Assembly: GCA_022599575.1 (NCBI GenBank)
Contig: JAHZMA010000086.1
Coordinates: 1 to 64,000, forward strand
From: Alphaproteobacteria bacterium
GTDB taxonomy: Bacteria > Pseudomonadota > Alphaproteobacteria > JABAAW01 > JAHZMA01
DNA: 64,000 nucleotides
Direction: 5' to 3'
Both the position numbers and the translations under genes were made by a program. This document shows positions 54,954 to 63,598 of the stretch, in pieces. Every line of letters starts with the position of its first letter. The first letter of the stretch is position 1. The notes beneath the pieces are model-generated. The model was given only the letters and a program-made list of their open reading frames with translations, was not told the DNA's origin and made no database searches.

Positions 54954-55229
54954 ATGACATATATTATTAAAATCACTGCTGATGTTATTGACCCTAGCGA
55001 TCCAGAATATATCGCTACCAATAAGGCTATCTTTGACATGTCGCTTGCCTATGGTTGTAAACGCTCGATGGAATATGACGGCAATGTAGAAGTAGGAATA
55101 TTCGAATTTGCCACGTTAGAAGATGTGAAAGCATTTCGTGATAACCCGATTCATGCCAAAGCCATGCGGAATGTTAAAAAAATCTATAAAAGCATGAAAG
55201 TTGAACGCAACTGGCGCGAAAATGATTGA
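54954..55229 (+). CDS. hypothetical protein, possible dimeric alpha/beta-barrel fold
   Basis: 91-aa ORF; FEFATLEDVKAFRDNPIHAKAMRNVKKIYKSMKVER resembles small antibiotic-biosynthesis-monooxygenase-like proteins. Confidence 0.6.
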   Translation: MTYIIKITADVIDPSDPEYIATNKAIFDMSLAYGCKRSMEYDGNVEVGIFEFATLEDVKAFRDNPIHAKAMRNVKKIYKSMKVERNWREND

Positions 55230-55289
55230 GTGATAAAATTATTTACAAGCATCACCATTTCATGGCATAAAAATAGAATATATTTGTGA

Positions 55290-55601
55290 ATGATGGATAG
55301 TGACGTGGAACGCCCCAACTCTTATAAAAACTTATATGGTTTTAAGGAAATATTGTTTGAGTATAATCCGCAAGGGCAGTATTTGGGCGTATGCGCGATT
55401 GACCCTGAAACCCGTATGGAAGCGACCATTATCGCCCCACAAACCATTGAGCTTCATTTTGCAAAACGAATGGCAGCGCGCAAATTGCGAATGGTTGTGG
55501 ATAAAAAATTAGGCAAAAAGCCAAAACCCACAAAAAAAAATAACAACACTGAAACCAACCATTATGGCAAGCGCGAAGATACCAGCGGTTGGAATCTGTA
55601 G
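55290..55601 (+). CDS. hypothetical protein
   Basis: 103-aa ORF with a basic C-terminus; no confident family. Confidence 0.55.
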   Translation: MMDSDVERPNSYKNLYGFKEILFEYNPQGQYLGVCAIDPETRMEATIIAPQTIELHFAKRMAARKLRMVVDKKLGKKPKPTKKNNNTETNHYGKREDTSGWNL

Positions 55602-55655
55602 CAATATAAGTAACATATAATATCATTATAGTTTTTTAACACACTGATAAATATA

Positions 55656-56543
55656 TTAAAAACCATCTAATTTTATATTTGCCTTGCCCGCATAATCCCT
55701 GAAAAACTGCCATGCGGTGCGTCCCGAAAGATTACCGCGTGTGCGCGACCATTCAACAGCGTGGCTTTGCCATTGTTTTTTACTCTGTTTAATCGCAAAA
55801 TGCTTAAAATAGCCATCGATAATCGCAAAATAGCATTGCTGGTCAATCGGATGAAAGCCAATCCACAATCCGAATCTATCGGAAAGCGAAATCCGCTCAT
55901 CACGCGAATCTTTGGCATCGGTTTGATAATCGCTTTCTTCGTCACGTGGCAATAAATGGCGACGGTTTGAGGTGGCGTAAAATAAAATTTTACCTTCTAA
56001 TGTCTCGATACCACCATCAAGCAGGGATTTTAACGCCTTATAGGCAGAATCATGTAGGTCAAACGATAAATCATCGCAAAATAGCATGATAGGACGCTTA
56101 ACATCGCGTAATGCGCGGGTGAGGGCGGGTAAATGCTGCACATCTTCGGCGTAAATCTCAATCATTAAAGGTAAGGGCATTTGCATCGCAACAGAATCGG
56201 TAAGTAATTTTTGAAAACTTGCTTTTACCAGTGAACTTTTTCCCGTGCCACGCGCGCCCCATAACAAAGCATGATTGGCAGGTAGCCCAGCGAAAAAACG
56301 TTGCATATTATCAAAAATCGTCAGTTTTTGCCTGTCAACCCCTTGTATTAGCTGAAAAGGCATAGCCTGTAGGCGGGCAGGTTGCAATAAAGCCAAGCCC
56401 GTATCATAGATAAGCGCGACATTATCAGGATTGTTGATTGCGCTCATATCAATAATGGCTTGTTGTTTCAGCAATAACGCTTGCAAAAGCTTCTCAATAC
56501 GCGCAAAATAAGCGTCATTTTTCTGTTCCAGATTCTGTGTCAT
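55656..56543 (-). CDS. DUF815-family AAA ATPase
   Basis: LIQGVDRQKLTIFDNMQRFFAGLPANHALLWGARGTGKSSLVKA; LLDGGIETLEGKILFYATSNRRHLLPRDE; next to yajC. Confidence 0.92.
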   Translation of the reverse strand: MTQNLEQKNDAYFARIEKLLQALLLKQQAIIDMSAINNPDNVALIYDTGLALLQPARLQAMPFQLIQGVDRQKLTIFDNMQRFFAGLPANHALLWGARGTGKSSLVKASFQKLLTDSVAMQMPLPLMIEIYAEDVQHLPALTRALRDVKRPIMLFCDDLSFDLHDSAYKALKSLLDGGIETLEGKILFYATSNRRHLLPRDEESDYQTDAKDSRDERISLSDRFGLWIGFHPIDQQCYFAIIDGYFKHFAIKQSKKQWQSHAVEWSRTRGNLSGRTAWQFFRDYAGKANIKLDGF

Positions 56544-56663
56544 GGGGCTAATGTAAAATATTGAGCGTAAAAAGCAAGGTAAAAAGTAAGTTTGCTCTTG
56601 TCAAAGCGGTTATTTTATTCTAGTTTCTTTCAGATTATTAATATCATTATTTTAGGAGTAACC

Positions 56664-57128
56664 ATGTTTATTAGTGATGCATTTGCACAAGGTAGCGCAG
56701 GCGGGGGGAGTGCCCTCACCTCATTTTTGCCAATTATTCTTATTTTTGCGATTTTTTACTTTTTAATTATCGCACCACAACGGAAAAAGCAAAAAGCGCA
56801 TGAGGCTAAACTCAACGCATTAGTACGTGGCACTCAAATTGTTACGGGTGGCGGGCTATATGGCACGGTGCAACGGGTAACAGATCAACGTGTTGAGGTA
56901 ACGCTTGATGGCGATGGCGCCACAGTGGTTGTTAATCGCGCCACGATTGCGGGTGTAATAACAGCTGATGCAAATGTAGCAACCAGTAACGACAAGCCTA
57001 GCAAGGCGAATAAAGGTAAAGATAAAGCGGATAAAGCAAGCAAGGCAAAATCGGCTAAAGCATCATCTAAAGTGCCTACTAAAAAAGTGACGGCTAAAAA
57101 ATCACCTGCCAAAAAAGCAAGCAAGTAA
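56664..57128 (+). CDS. yajC: preprotein translocase subunit YajC with Lys-rich tail
   Basis: FLPIILIFAIFYFLIIAPQRKKQKAHEAKLNALVRGTQIVTGGGLYGTV; followed by secD. Confidence 0.93.
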   Translation: MFISDAFAQGSAGGGSALTSFLPIILIFAIFYFLIIAPQRKKQKAHEAKLNALVRGTQIVTGGGLYGTVQRVTDQRVEVTLDGDGATVVVNRATIAGVITADANVATSNDKPSKANKGKDKADKASKAKSAKASSKVPTKKVTAKKSPAKKASK

Positions 57129-57148
57129 ATTGAGGTTCAACAGCTAAA

Positions 57149-58732
57149 ATGGTTTTGCGCTACCCTTTATGGAAAAAAATATTGCTATGGGCAATTTGCC
57201 TGATGGCGGTTATTTTTGCTTTGCCGAATCTTATCAATAAAGATAAGTTTCCATTCCCGATTGTGTTTGATTATGTATCAACCGTCAATTTAGGGCTTGA
57301 TTTACGTGGGGGCGCGCATTTGTTACTACAAGTTAATGCCGCTGAGGTGATTCAGGAACAGCTTGAAACGCTTGCTGACAGCGCAAGACAAATTCTGAAA
57401 CGCGAACAGATTGTTGCCTCGCGACCTACCATTCAGAATAAACGTTTATTGGTGGTGCAACTGGCAGACCCGCGCCAAGTGGATAAATTTATCGCCGCCA
57501 TTAATCGTGAAAATGAAGAAATTTCAACAGTCTATATTGATGGTGGTGAAATTGGTTTCGCCCTACAAGAAACGCTTATTCGCAATTTACAAATTGATAC
57601 GGTTGATCAATCAATTGAAATTATCCGCAGAAGGATTGATGAGACGGGGACCAGAGAGCCATTGATTCAAAGGCAAGGTTCTAGCCGAATCGTGGTGCAA
57701 GTGCCGGGATTGCGTGACCCTGAAAGCCTGAAAAGCCTGATAGGGCAGACCGCAAAACTCACTTTTCATTTGGTAAGTCAACAGGTGGCGGCCAGTTCTA
57801 ATGATATTCCCGCAGGTTATATTCGGGTGGCATCGCGTGACCGCACACCAAATGGCGAACCACTGGAATATTACATCATAACCCAACGCGCTTTGGTTTC
57901 AGGCGAAAATTTGCGTGATGCTGGTGTTACTTTCGACCAAAATAATCAGCCCGCAGTGGATTTTACATTTGATTCGGCAGGGGCGTTTAAGTTTGGTGCG
58001 GTAACTAGTGGCAATATTGGCAGGCAGCTTGCGATTTTACTGGATAATGAGGTGGTGAGTGCGCCAGTAATTCAATCGGCAATTATTGGCGGTAATGGTA
58101 TCATCACAGGCAATTTCACGGTGGCAGAAGCCACAGAATTAGGAATTTTATTACGTGCAGGTGCATTGCCCGCGGCATTAGATGTGGTAGAAGAACGTTC
58201 GGTTGGTCCTGGATTAGGCAGTGATTCTATCGAAGCGGGCAAAAAAGCCTTTATCATTGCGCTGATTGGCGTAGCATTGTTTATTCTATTTATCTATGGG
58301 CAGTTTGGCTTTTTTGCGAATATTGCTTTATTGGTCAATATCATGCTAATTGTCTCAGTATTATCAATCTTACAGGCAACGCTTACATTACCGGGTATTG
58401 CGGGCATTGTGCTTACCATTGGCATGGCGGTAGATGCCAATGTTTTGATATTTGAACGAATCAGAGAAGAATATCGCAATGGGCGAACACCAATAGAATC
58501 GATTGATTCTGGCTATCGGCAGGCTTTTGTAACAATTTTAGACGCGAATATCACCACTTTGATAGCTGCTTTTTTATTATTTATTTTAGGGGCAGGGCCG
58601 ATTAAAGGTTTTGCGGTTACATTATCAATCGGCGTGTTTACTTCTATGTTCTGTGCGATTGTATTGTCACGTTATTTTGTTATTAGTTGGGCAATTCGCA
58701 ATAAAGACCGCGATTATTTGCCGCTGACATGA
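57149..58732 (+). CDS. secD: protein translocase subunit SecD
   Basis: LGLDLRGGAHLLLQVN, DETGTREPLIQRQGSSRIVVQVPGL, TIGMAVDANVLIFERIREE. Confidence 0.97.
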   Translation: MVLRYPLWKKILLWAICLMAVIFALPNLINKDKFPFPIVFDYVSTVNLGLDLRGGAHLLLQVNAAEVIQEQLETLADSARQILKREQIVASRPTIQNKRLLVVQLADPRQVDKFIAAINRENEEISTVYIDGGEIGFALQETLIRNLQIDTVDQSIEIIRRRIDETGTREPLIQRQGSSRIVVQVPGLRDPESLKSLIGQTAKLTFHLVSQQVAASSNDIPAGYIRVASRDRTPNGEPLEYYIITQRALVSGENLRDAGVTFDQNNQPAVDFTFDSAGAFKFGAVTSGNIGRQLAILLDNEVVSAPVIQSAIIGGNGIITGNFTVAEATELGILLRAGALPAALDVVEERSVGPGLGSDSIEAGKKAFIIALIGVALFILFIYGQFGFFANIALLVNIMLIVSVLSILQATLTLPGIAGIVLTIGMAVDANVLIFERIREEYRNGRTPIESIDSGYRQAFVTILDANITTLIAAFLLFILGAGPIKGFAVTLSIGVFTSMFCAIVLSRYFVISWAIRNKDRDYLPLT

Positions 58733-58748
58733 TGAGGGTGATTTTAAG

Positions 58749-59648
58749 ATGTTAATGAAATTTTTTGGTAGTGCACGCATTGATTTTATGCGACATAAGA
58801 CGATGCTATTCGGTGCATCAATTGCATTTGTGGTGATATCGCTGGTGATGTTTATCGCGCAAGGGCTAAATCTGGGCATCGATTTTAAGGGCGGGGTGTT
58901 GATTGAAACGCAAATGACCGAAGATGTTCGCATCAGCGATATTCGCGGTAAATTATCCGATTTAGATATTGGCAATATCAATATTCAAGAATTTGGACGT
59001 TCAGACATATTTTTGCTACGTTTGCAAAGTCCTGAAGGTGGCGCCAAAGAGCAACAAGAGATGATTACAAGGATTAAGAATATTTTAGGCGATGATGTGG
59101 TAGAATATCGGCGCACAGAATCGGTAGGCCCTACATTTTCTACTGAATTACGCAATAGTGCTTTATTGGCGGTAGGGCTGACATTATTAGGCATTTTCAT
59201 CTATATCTGGTTTCGGTTTGAATGGCAATTTGGCTTAGGTGCGGTGTTGGCATTGATGCATGATATTATCTTCACCATCGGCTTATTTAGCTTTTTTCAG
59301 CTTGAAGTGAGTGTGGCAACAGTAGCAGCGGTGCTGACCATTGCTGGCTATTCCATCAATGATACGGTGGTAATCTATGATAGGGTGCGTGAAAACTTAC
59401 GAAAATATAAAAATTTACCGCTTGATGAGGTATATAATTTATCGCTGAATCAAACGCTATCGCGCACATTAATGACCAGCCTAACCACTTTATTAGCACT
59501 ATTGGCGCTATTTATATTTGGTGGAACTGTGGTTCGCGAGTTTATTTTGCCGCTAATCTGGGGCATTTTAATTGGCACATATTCTTCAACAGGCTTTGCT
59601 GTGCCATTTGTGCATTATTTTCCACCTCATAGCGGTGATACTGAATAG
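58749..59648 (+). CDS. secF: protein translocase subunit SecF
   Basis: GLNLGIDFKGGVLIE, VGPTFSTELRNSALLAVGLTL, TIAGYSINDTVVIYDRVREN. Confidence 0.97.
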   Translation: MLMKFFGSARIDFMRHKTMLFGASIAFVVISLVMFIAQGLNLGIDFKGGVLIETQMTEDVRISDIRGKLSDLDIGNINIQEFGRSDIFLLRLQSPEGGAKEQQEMITRIKNILGDDVVEYRRTESVGPTFSTELRNSALLAVGLTLLGIFIYIWFRFEWQFGLGAVLALMHDIIFTIGLFSFFQLEVSVATVAAVLTIAGYSINDTVVIYDRVRENLRKYKNLPLDEVYNLSLNQTLSRTLMTSLTTLLALLALFIFGGTVVREFILPLIWGILIGTYSSTGFAVPFVHYFPPHSGDTE

Positions 59649-59805
59649 ACCATTCCTTAATAATTTAATAGCCAACGCTAACTCATCGCTATTATCGCTG
59701 TACTATCAGTAAAACTATTCACCAATGCATAGCTAATTTCCTTTTTAGAGTTTTTTAGAACAAGTCATTACGCTTGCATAATGAATGTGCCAATTGTTAC
59801 GATAA

Positions 59806-59819
59806 AGCAATAAATTGCT
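59806..59819. repeat. short hairpin AGCAAT-AA-ATTGCT (copy 1)
   Basis: Perfect 6-bp arms; near-identical hairpin about 51 bp downstream. Confidence 0.7.
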
Positions 59820-59856
59820 CAATGTTTCACTTCCGTGCATTATTTTGTTGCAATAA

Positions 59857-59871
59857 AGCAATAAAATTGCT
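59857..59871. repeat. short hairpin AGCAAT-AAA-ATTGCT (copy 2)
   Basis: Perfect 6-bp arms, shares flank ATAAAGCAATAAA with copy 1. Confidence 0.7.
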
Positions 59872-60454
59872 GGAATATCGACTTCATAATAGAAAATATA
59901 AAAAAAACAATATGTTACCCGAATAAACAAGATATGTGGTAATTCATAACTACATATGCTGATATTTTTACATTATCCGCCATGTTAATTTAATAATTTA
60001 TCCGAATGCGACAAACTGAGTTACGTAAAAATATCGCTATCATCGGTATAAAACGGCTTCAATTCGGCAAAAATACATTGCTTAACTTCACATTAGCTTG
60101 ATAAGTAATTGTATTATAACATTATTACTTTGAATAAACTGGTTTAAGCAGATTAACAAATATTAAATTCAGTTTAAGTTGGCAATATCATCCAAGATTG
60201 CGAAACTTGCCTGTCAGGCTATTATTAGGCTGGCATCAGTACGTATATGTGATGTTGCATTTGAAAATAAGATTGATTATTCAGCAGTTTGCTACATAAA
60301 CATTGCATGAAAACAGGATAATATAACCAATGAGATAGGGCGCGGGGCGTAAAAAAATAATGCATTATTGCGACAAAAACAGCAGTTCTTATGCTAAAAA
60401 CATAAATATCATTATTGCAAAATTCACATGCCGCTTTTAATAGTTTGGATTAAA

Positions 60455-60492
60455 ATTCTTAAAGTAAGAAACAAAATACTTAACATAAGAAT
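60455..60492. repeat. 14-bp imperfect inverted repeat
   Basis: ATTCTTAAAGTAAG ... CTTAACATAAGAAT, 12/14 complementary, 10-bp spacer. Confidence 0.7.
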
Positions 60493-60604
60493 CAACTTTT
60501 ATTTATGATGTTAAACTATTGATTTTATTAACTTAATTTATACATTTCTACGCACCAACCCCTTGAATTTACCCGATACATGTGTGGTTTGCATCTTGGT
60601 TTGT

Positions 60605-60632
60605 ATTTTCCATAATATAAATTATGCGAATA
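60605..60632 (-). other. dif: candidate XerC/XerD recombination site (dif-like)
   Basis: Minus strand TATTCGCATAA-TTTATA-TTATGGAAAAT; 22/28 matches to E. coli dif GGTGCGCATAATGTATATTATGTTAAAT (11-6-11 layout), in a convergent ORF-free gap. Confidence 0.65.
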
Positions 60633-60760
60633 AATTTGCACATTAACTTCTGCAACCCTCTGCATTAACTTTGTAGATTGTTGCTGATGCAAGCTGTTCA
60701 AAAACATACGCGAAAGACGCGCAAATGATAAAAATTCAAAACCATTACAGTCGTAATTTG

Positions 60761-60771
60761 ACTAAATATAG
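60761..60771. repeat. dyad-motif repeat ACTAAATATAG (copy 1)
   Basis: Within near-palindrome TTGACTA-AATA-TAGGCAA. Confidence 0.6.
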
Positions 60772-60865
60772 GCAATTAGTGTGGTATCGGATGCGAAATG
60801 AGATATAGGTATTTTCCCTATTTTATGGACTAATAGCGGTTATTCACTAGTTTATGGGTAAATAC

Positions 60866-60876
60866 ACTAAATATAG
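60866..60876. repeat. dyad-motif repeat ACTAAATATAG (copy 2)
   Basis: Within CACTA-AATA-TAGTCAA; exactly 105 bp after copy 1. Confidence 0.6.
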
Positions 60877-60958
60877 TCAAATTAGGCGAATATATATCTA
60901 TATCTATGCGCTATTTTATGCCGTGCCTGCCATATTAACTCACCAGTGGCACGCCGCC

Positions 60959-60969
60959 ACTAGATATAG
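60959..60969. repeat. dyad-motif repeat ACTAGATATAG (copy 3)
   Basis: Within perfect palindrome CACTA-GATA-TAGTG (60958-60971). Confidence 0.6.
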
Positions 60970-61168
60970 TGAAACATGGCCATCGGCAAAATTATCATTA
61001 AATAACTCTATATAATACCTATATGTCAGTCTATTTTACGTTTTATCACTGGTTAAAGCTGTCAAAAAATGGCTGATTTTGTGCAAAAAAATAGCGAAAT
61101 TTGCCAAGTTTCATCAAAATTTACGTAAAATTCTCTATATTTATTTCTTTTTATTCTGCCATCACAGA

Positions 61169-61735
61169 TTATTGCCGATAAAGCGGATGTAAGCGATGAA
61201 GCGCAGCAGAGATTGATTGTAAATCACCCTTGTGTGCCTGCTTAAATGTCTCGTAAAATGCCATCAATGATGCTTGCTCAGCCTGTTGTTGCGCTTCTAT
61301 AATGCCACTTATTGTGCCGATAACATGGATTTGATAGCCATCGCCATAGATAAAATCAAAAATAATTTTCGCCCTTGCAGTGTGATAATCACTGGTTATC
61401 ACCGCAATAGCCCGATTTTGGGACTGCATTTTATCATAAATTTGGCGCGAAAAAAACGCATCGCCCACCGTATCACGCGATTCTTCATTGGCAATAACCG
61501 CATTATCCGTATCATCATCGGAGAGATTGTGGGTAGAAATGAGGTAATTTTTCATGCCTTGCGCGAGCGAGATACTGGTATCATCGCGATAAGCCCAGCC
61601 CATCACCATAATTCGCGTTGTTAGCCCATTGTAATAGAGGTGCGCCGCTTTATCTAACCGTGCCTTTGTTTGGGCATCAGGCATGCCCTGCACGTCTATT
61701 TCATGCCCTAGCACGATAGCAATATCATATAGCAT
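61169..61735 (-). CDS. YdcF/DUF218-family protein
   Basis: AIVLGHEI...ARLDKAAHLYYNGLTTRIMVMGW...ANEESRDTVGDAFFSRQI...AVITSDYHTARAKIIF. Confidence 0.85.
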   Translation of the reverse strand: MLYDIAIVLGHEIDVQGMPDAQTKARLDKAAHLYYNGLTTRIMVMGWAYRDDTSISLAQGMKNYLISTHNLSDDDTDNAVIANEESRDTVGDAFFSRQIYDKMQSQNRAIAVITSDYHTARAKIIFDFIYGDGYQIHVIGTISGIIEAQQQAEQASLMAFYETFKQAHKGDLQSISAALHRLHPLYRQ

Positions 61736-61798
61736 CAGTAAACCGCCCCCTCACTTGCGTGAGAGTAACGAATATTGCATAAATTTGAAACTAAAAAA

Positions 61799-62287
61799 TT
61801 AACGTTTAGAGAATTGGAAGCTACGGCGCGCTTTACGCAGACCGTATTTCTTACGCTCTACCACCCTTGAATCACGGGTCAACATGCCATTTGCTTTTAA
61901 CACGCCACGCAATGCTGGTTCGTAAGCAAGCAAAGCTTTGGAAATGCCATGTTTCACTGCCCCTGCTTGTCCCGAAAGTCCGCTTCCTTCTACGGTGCAC
62001 ATCACATCAAAAGAATTATCGCGCTTGGTAACTGCAAATGGTTGCCTGATAATCATCTGTTGCGTCGGACGTGCGAAATATTTAGCACTCTCACGGCCAT
62101 TAACGGTAATAACACCCTTGCCCGGTTTAATCCATACCCGCGCAATCGCTGTTTTACGTTTGCCAGTGGCGTAGGCTCTGCCCAACTTATCTAATTTTTG
62201 CACATATTCGCGCCCTTGTTCAGAGGCATCTATGGTTTTAATTGCTTCTGTGTTTTCAATCACTTCTGTAGGAATATCAATCATCAC
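61799..62287 (-). CDS. rpsI: 30S ribosomal protein S9
   Basis: [28 protein letters not shown]-terminal [24 protein letters not shown]. Confidence 0.98.
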   Translation of the reverse strand: MMIDIPTEVIENTEAIKTIDASEQGREYVQKLDKLGRAYATGKRKTAIARVWIKPGKGVITVNGRESAKYFARPTQQMIIRQPFAVTKRDNSFDVMCTVEGSGLSGQAGAVKHGISKALLAYEPALRGVLKANGMLTRDSRVVERKKYGLRKARRSFQFSKR

Positions 62288-62746
62288 TTACCTTTTATTC
62301 TTTGGATTTTGTGCGGCTAAATCAAGTAGCGCGGGATTTTGTGCTGTATGCGGATGTTCAGTGCCAGTATAAACGCGCAAACGCTTAAATTGTTCGCGCC
62401 CTAATACGCCACGCGGTAACATGCGCTCAACAGCTTTTTCTAATACACGTTCAGGATATTTACCAGTCAAAATATCTTTTGCGCTTTGTTCTTTGATACC
62501 ACCAGGATGACCCGTATGGCGATGATAAAGTTGCGCGCGATATTTATCGCCAGTGAATTCGATTTTATCGGCATTGATAACCACAATAAAATCGCCACAA
62601 TTCATGTGCGGCGTATAGGTTACCTTATGTTTGCCACGCAAAATAGGCACAATAGCGGCGGCTAAACGCCCAACCACCATATCAGTTGCATCAATTAAAT
62701 GCCATTTCGCATCAATATCTGCGGCTTTTAATGAAAAACTACCCAC
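62288..62746 (-). CDS. rplM: 50S ribosomal protein L13
   Basis: [57 protein letters not shown]. Confidence 0.98.
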   Translation of the reverse strand: MGSFSLKAADIDAKWHLIDATDMVVGRLAAAIVPILRGKHKVTYTPHMNCGDFIVVINADKIEFTGDKYRAQLYHRHTGHPGGIKEQSAKDILTGKYPERVLEKAVERMLPRGVLGREQFKRLRVYTGTEHPHTAQNPALLDLAAQNPKNKR

Positions 62747-62869
62747 AATATTACTTTCTTTAAATGATAAAACACTTCTCCCCTTAAGGCAGAAGCTCAG
62801 ATTTCAATTACTGGCTTATAGCGTTTTTTGGTGGTTTTGTCAATCATATCTATTGATAAAATTCACTAT

Positions 62870-63598
62870 CTAAAGATTATGCAACATCAACCCATTATTT
62901 TTTAGCCATTGTTGCTCTTTTTTACGTGTTGGGCTAATCTCATCTACAATTTTCCAAAATGCGGCTGAGTGATTCATTTCCACCAAATGCGCTGCTTCAT
63001 GCGCGCAAACATAGTCGCTAACACTATCTGGCGCCATAATCAACCGCCAATTAATGCTAATCTGGGCTTTATGATTGCACCGCCCCCATTGGCTTTGGGT
63101 ATCGCTTAAAGTGATTTTACTCACCTTTTTATCCAGTAAATCAGCATAATAGCTCACTTTAGGCGGTAAAATTTGCTTGGCCTGTTGTTTGAAAAAGCGA
63201 CGCAAATGGTCGGTTAAAATGGCACTATCAGCTGAAATAACAATATTGCCCTGCTCTATTCTCACTTGTGAATATTTTTCTGCCGCAAGCAGTTTAATTT
63301 GATAGTGCTGACCGCGAAAAAGCACCGTTCCGCCATCTTTAATGATGAGAGGCGCGGGTAAATGTTTCATCACCCAATTAGTTTGCTGTTGCAAAAATTG
63401 ATGCACATAATAATCGGGGCATGGTAACGGTTTGGTAACGCACACATGCATAAAAGGTTTGCTGGCAATTTTCAGCGATAATCGGCGCGCCCTTTTGCTG
63501 TGATTAATGCAAATATCAGCCACGCGCCCATCGGGCAGAGGCAATGTGAAATGGTCGTCACGCCGCTTAAAGAACAGATTCATCATGCTTCTCGTCAA
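62870..63598 (-). CDS. YgjP-like (DUF45) metallopeptidase
   Basis: QSQWGRCNHKAQISINWRLIMAPDSVSDYVCAHEAAHLVEMNHSAAFWKIV; HExxH-like HEAAH. Confidence 0.9.
   Translation of the reverse strand: MTRSMMNLFFKRRDDHFTLPLPDGRVADICINHSKRARRLSLKIASKPFMHVCVTKPLPCPDYYVHQFLQQQTNWVMKHLPAPLIIKDGGTVLFRGQHYQIKLLAAEKYSQVRIEQGNIVISADSAILTDHLRRFFKQQAKQILPPKVSYYADLLDKKVSKITLSDTQSQWGRCNHKAQISINWRLIMAPDSVSDYVCAHEAAHLVEMNHSAAFWKIVDEISPTRKKEQQWLKNNGLMLHNL

Noticed and set aside
59649-61168. Origin of replication (oriC) in the AT-rich gap
   Set aside because: No cluster of TTATNCACA DnaA boxes by eye (one loose TTTTGCACA on the minus strand at 61080-61088), and flanking genes converge rather than diverge. The terminus/dif reading fits better.
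61750-61763. CTCAC-TTGC-GTGAG hairpin downstream of rpsI as terminator
   Set aside because: Only a 5-bp stem and no T-tract on the transcribed strand.
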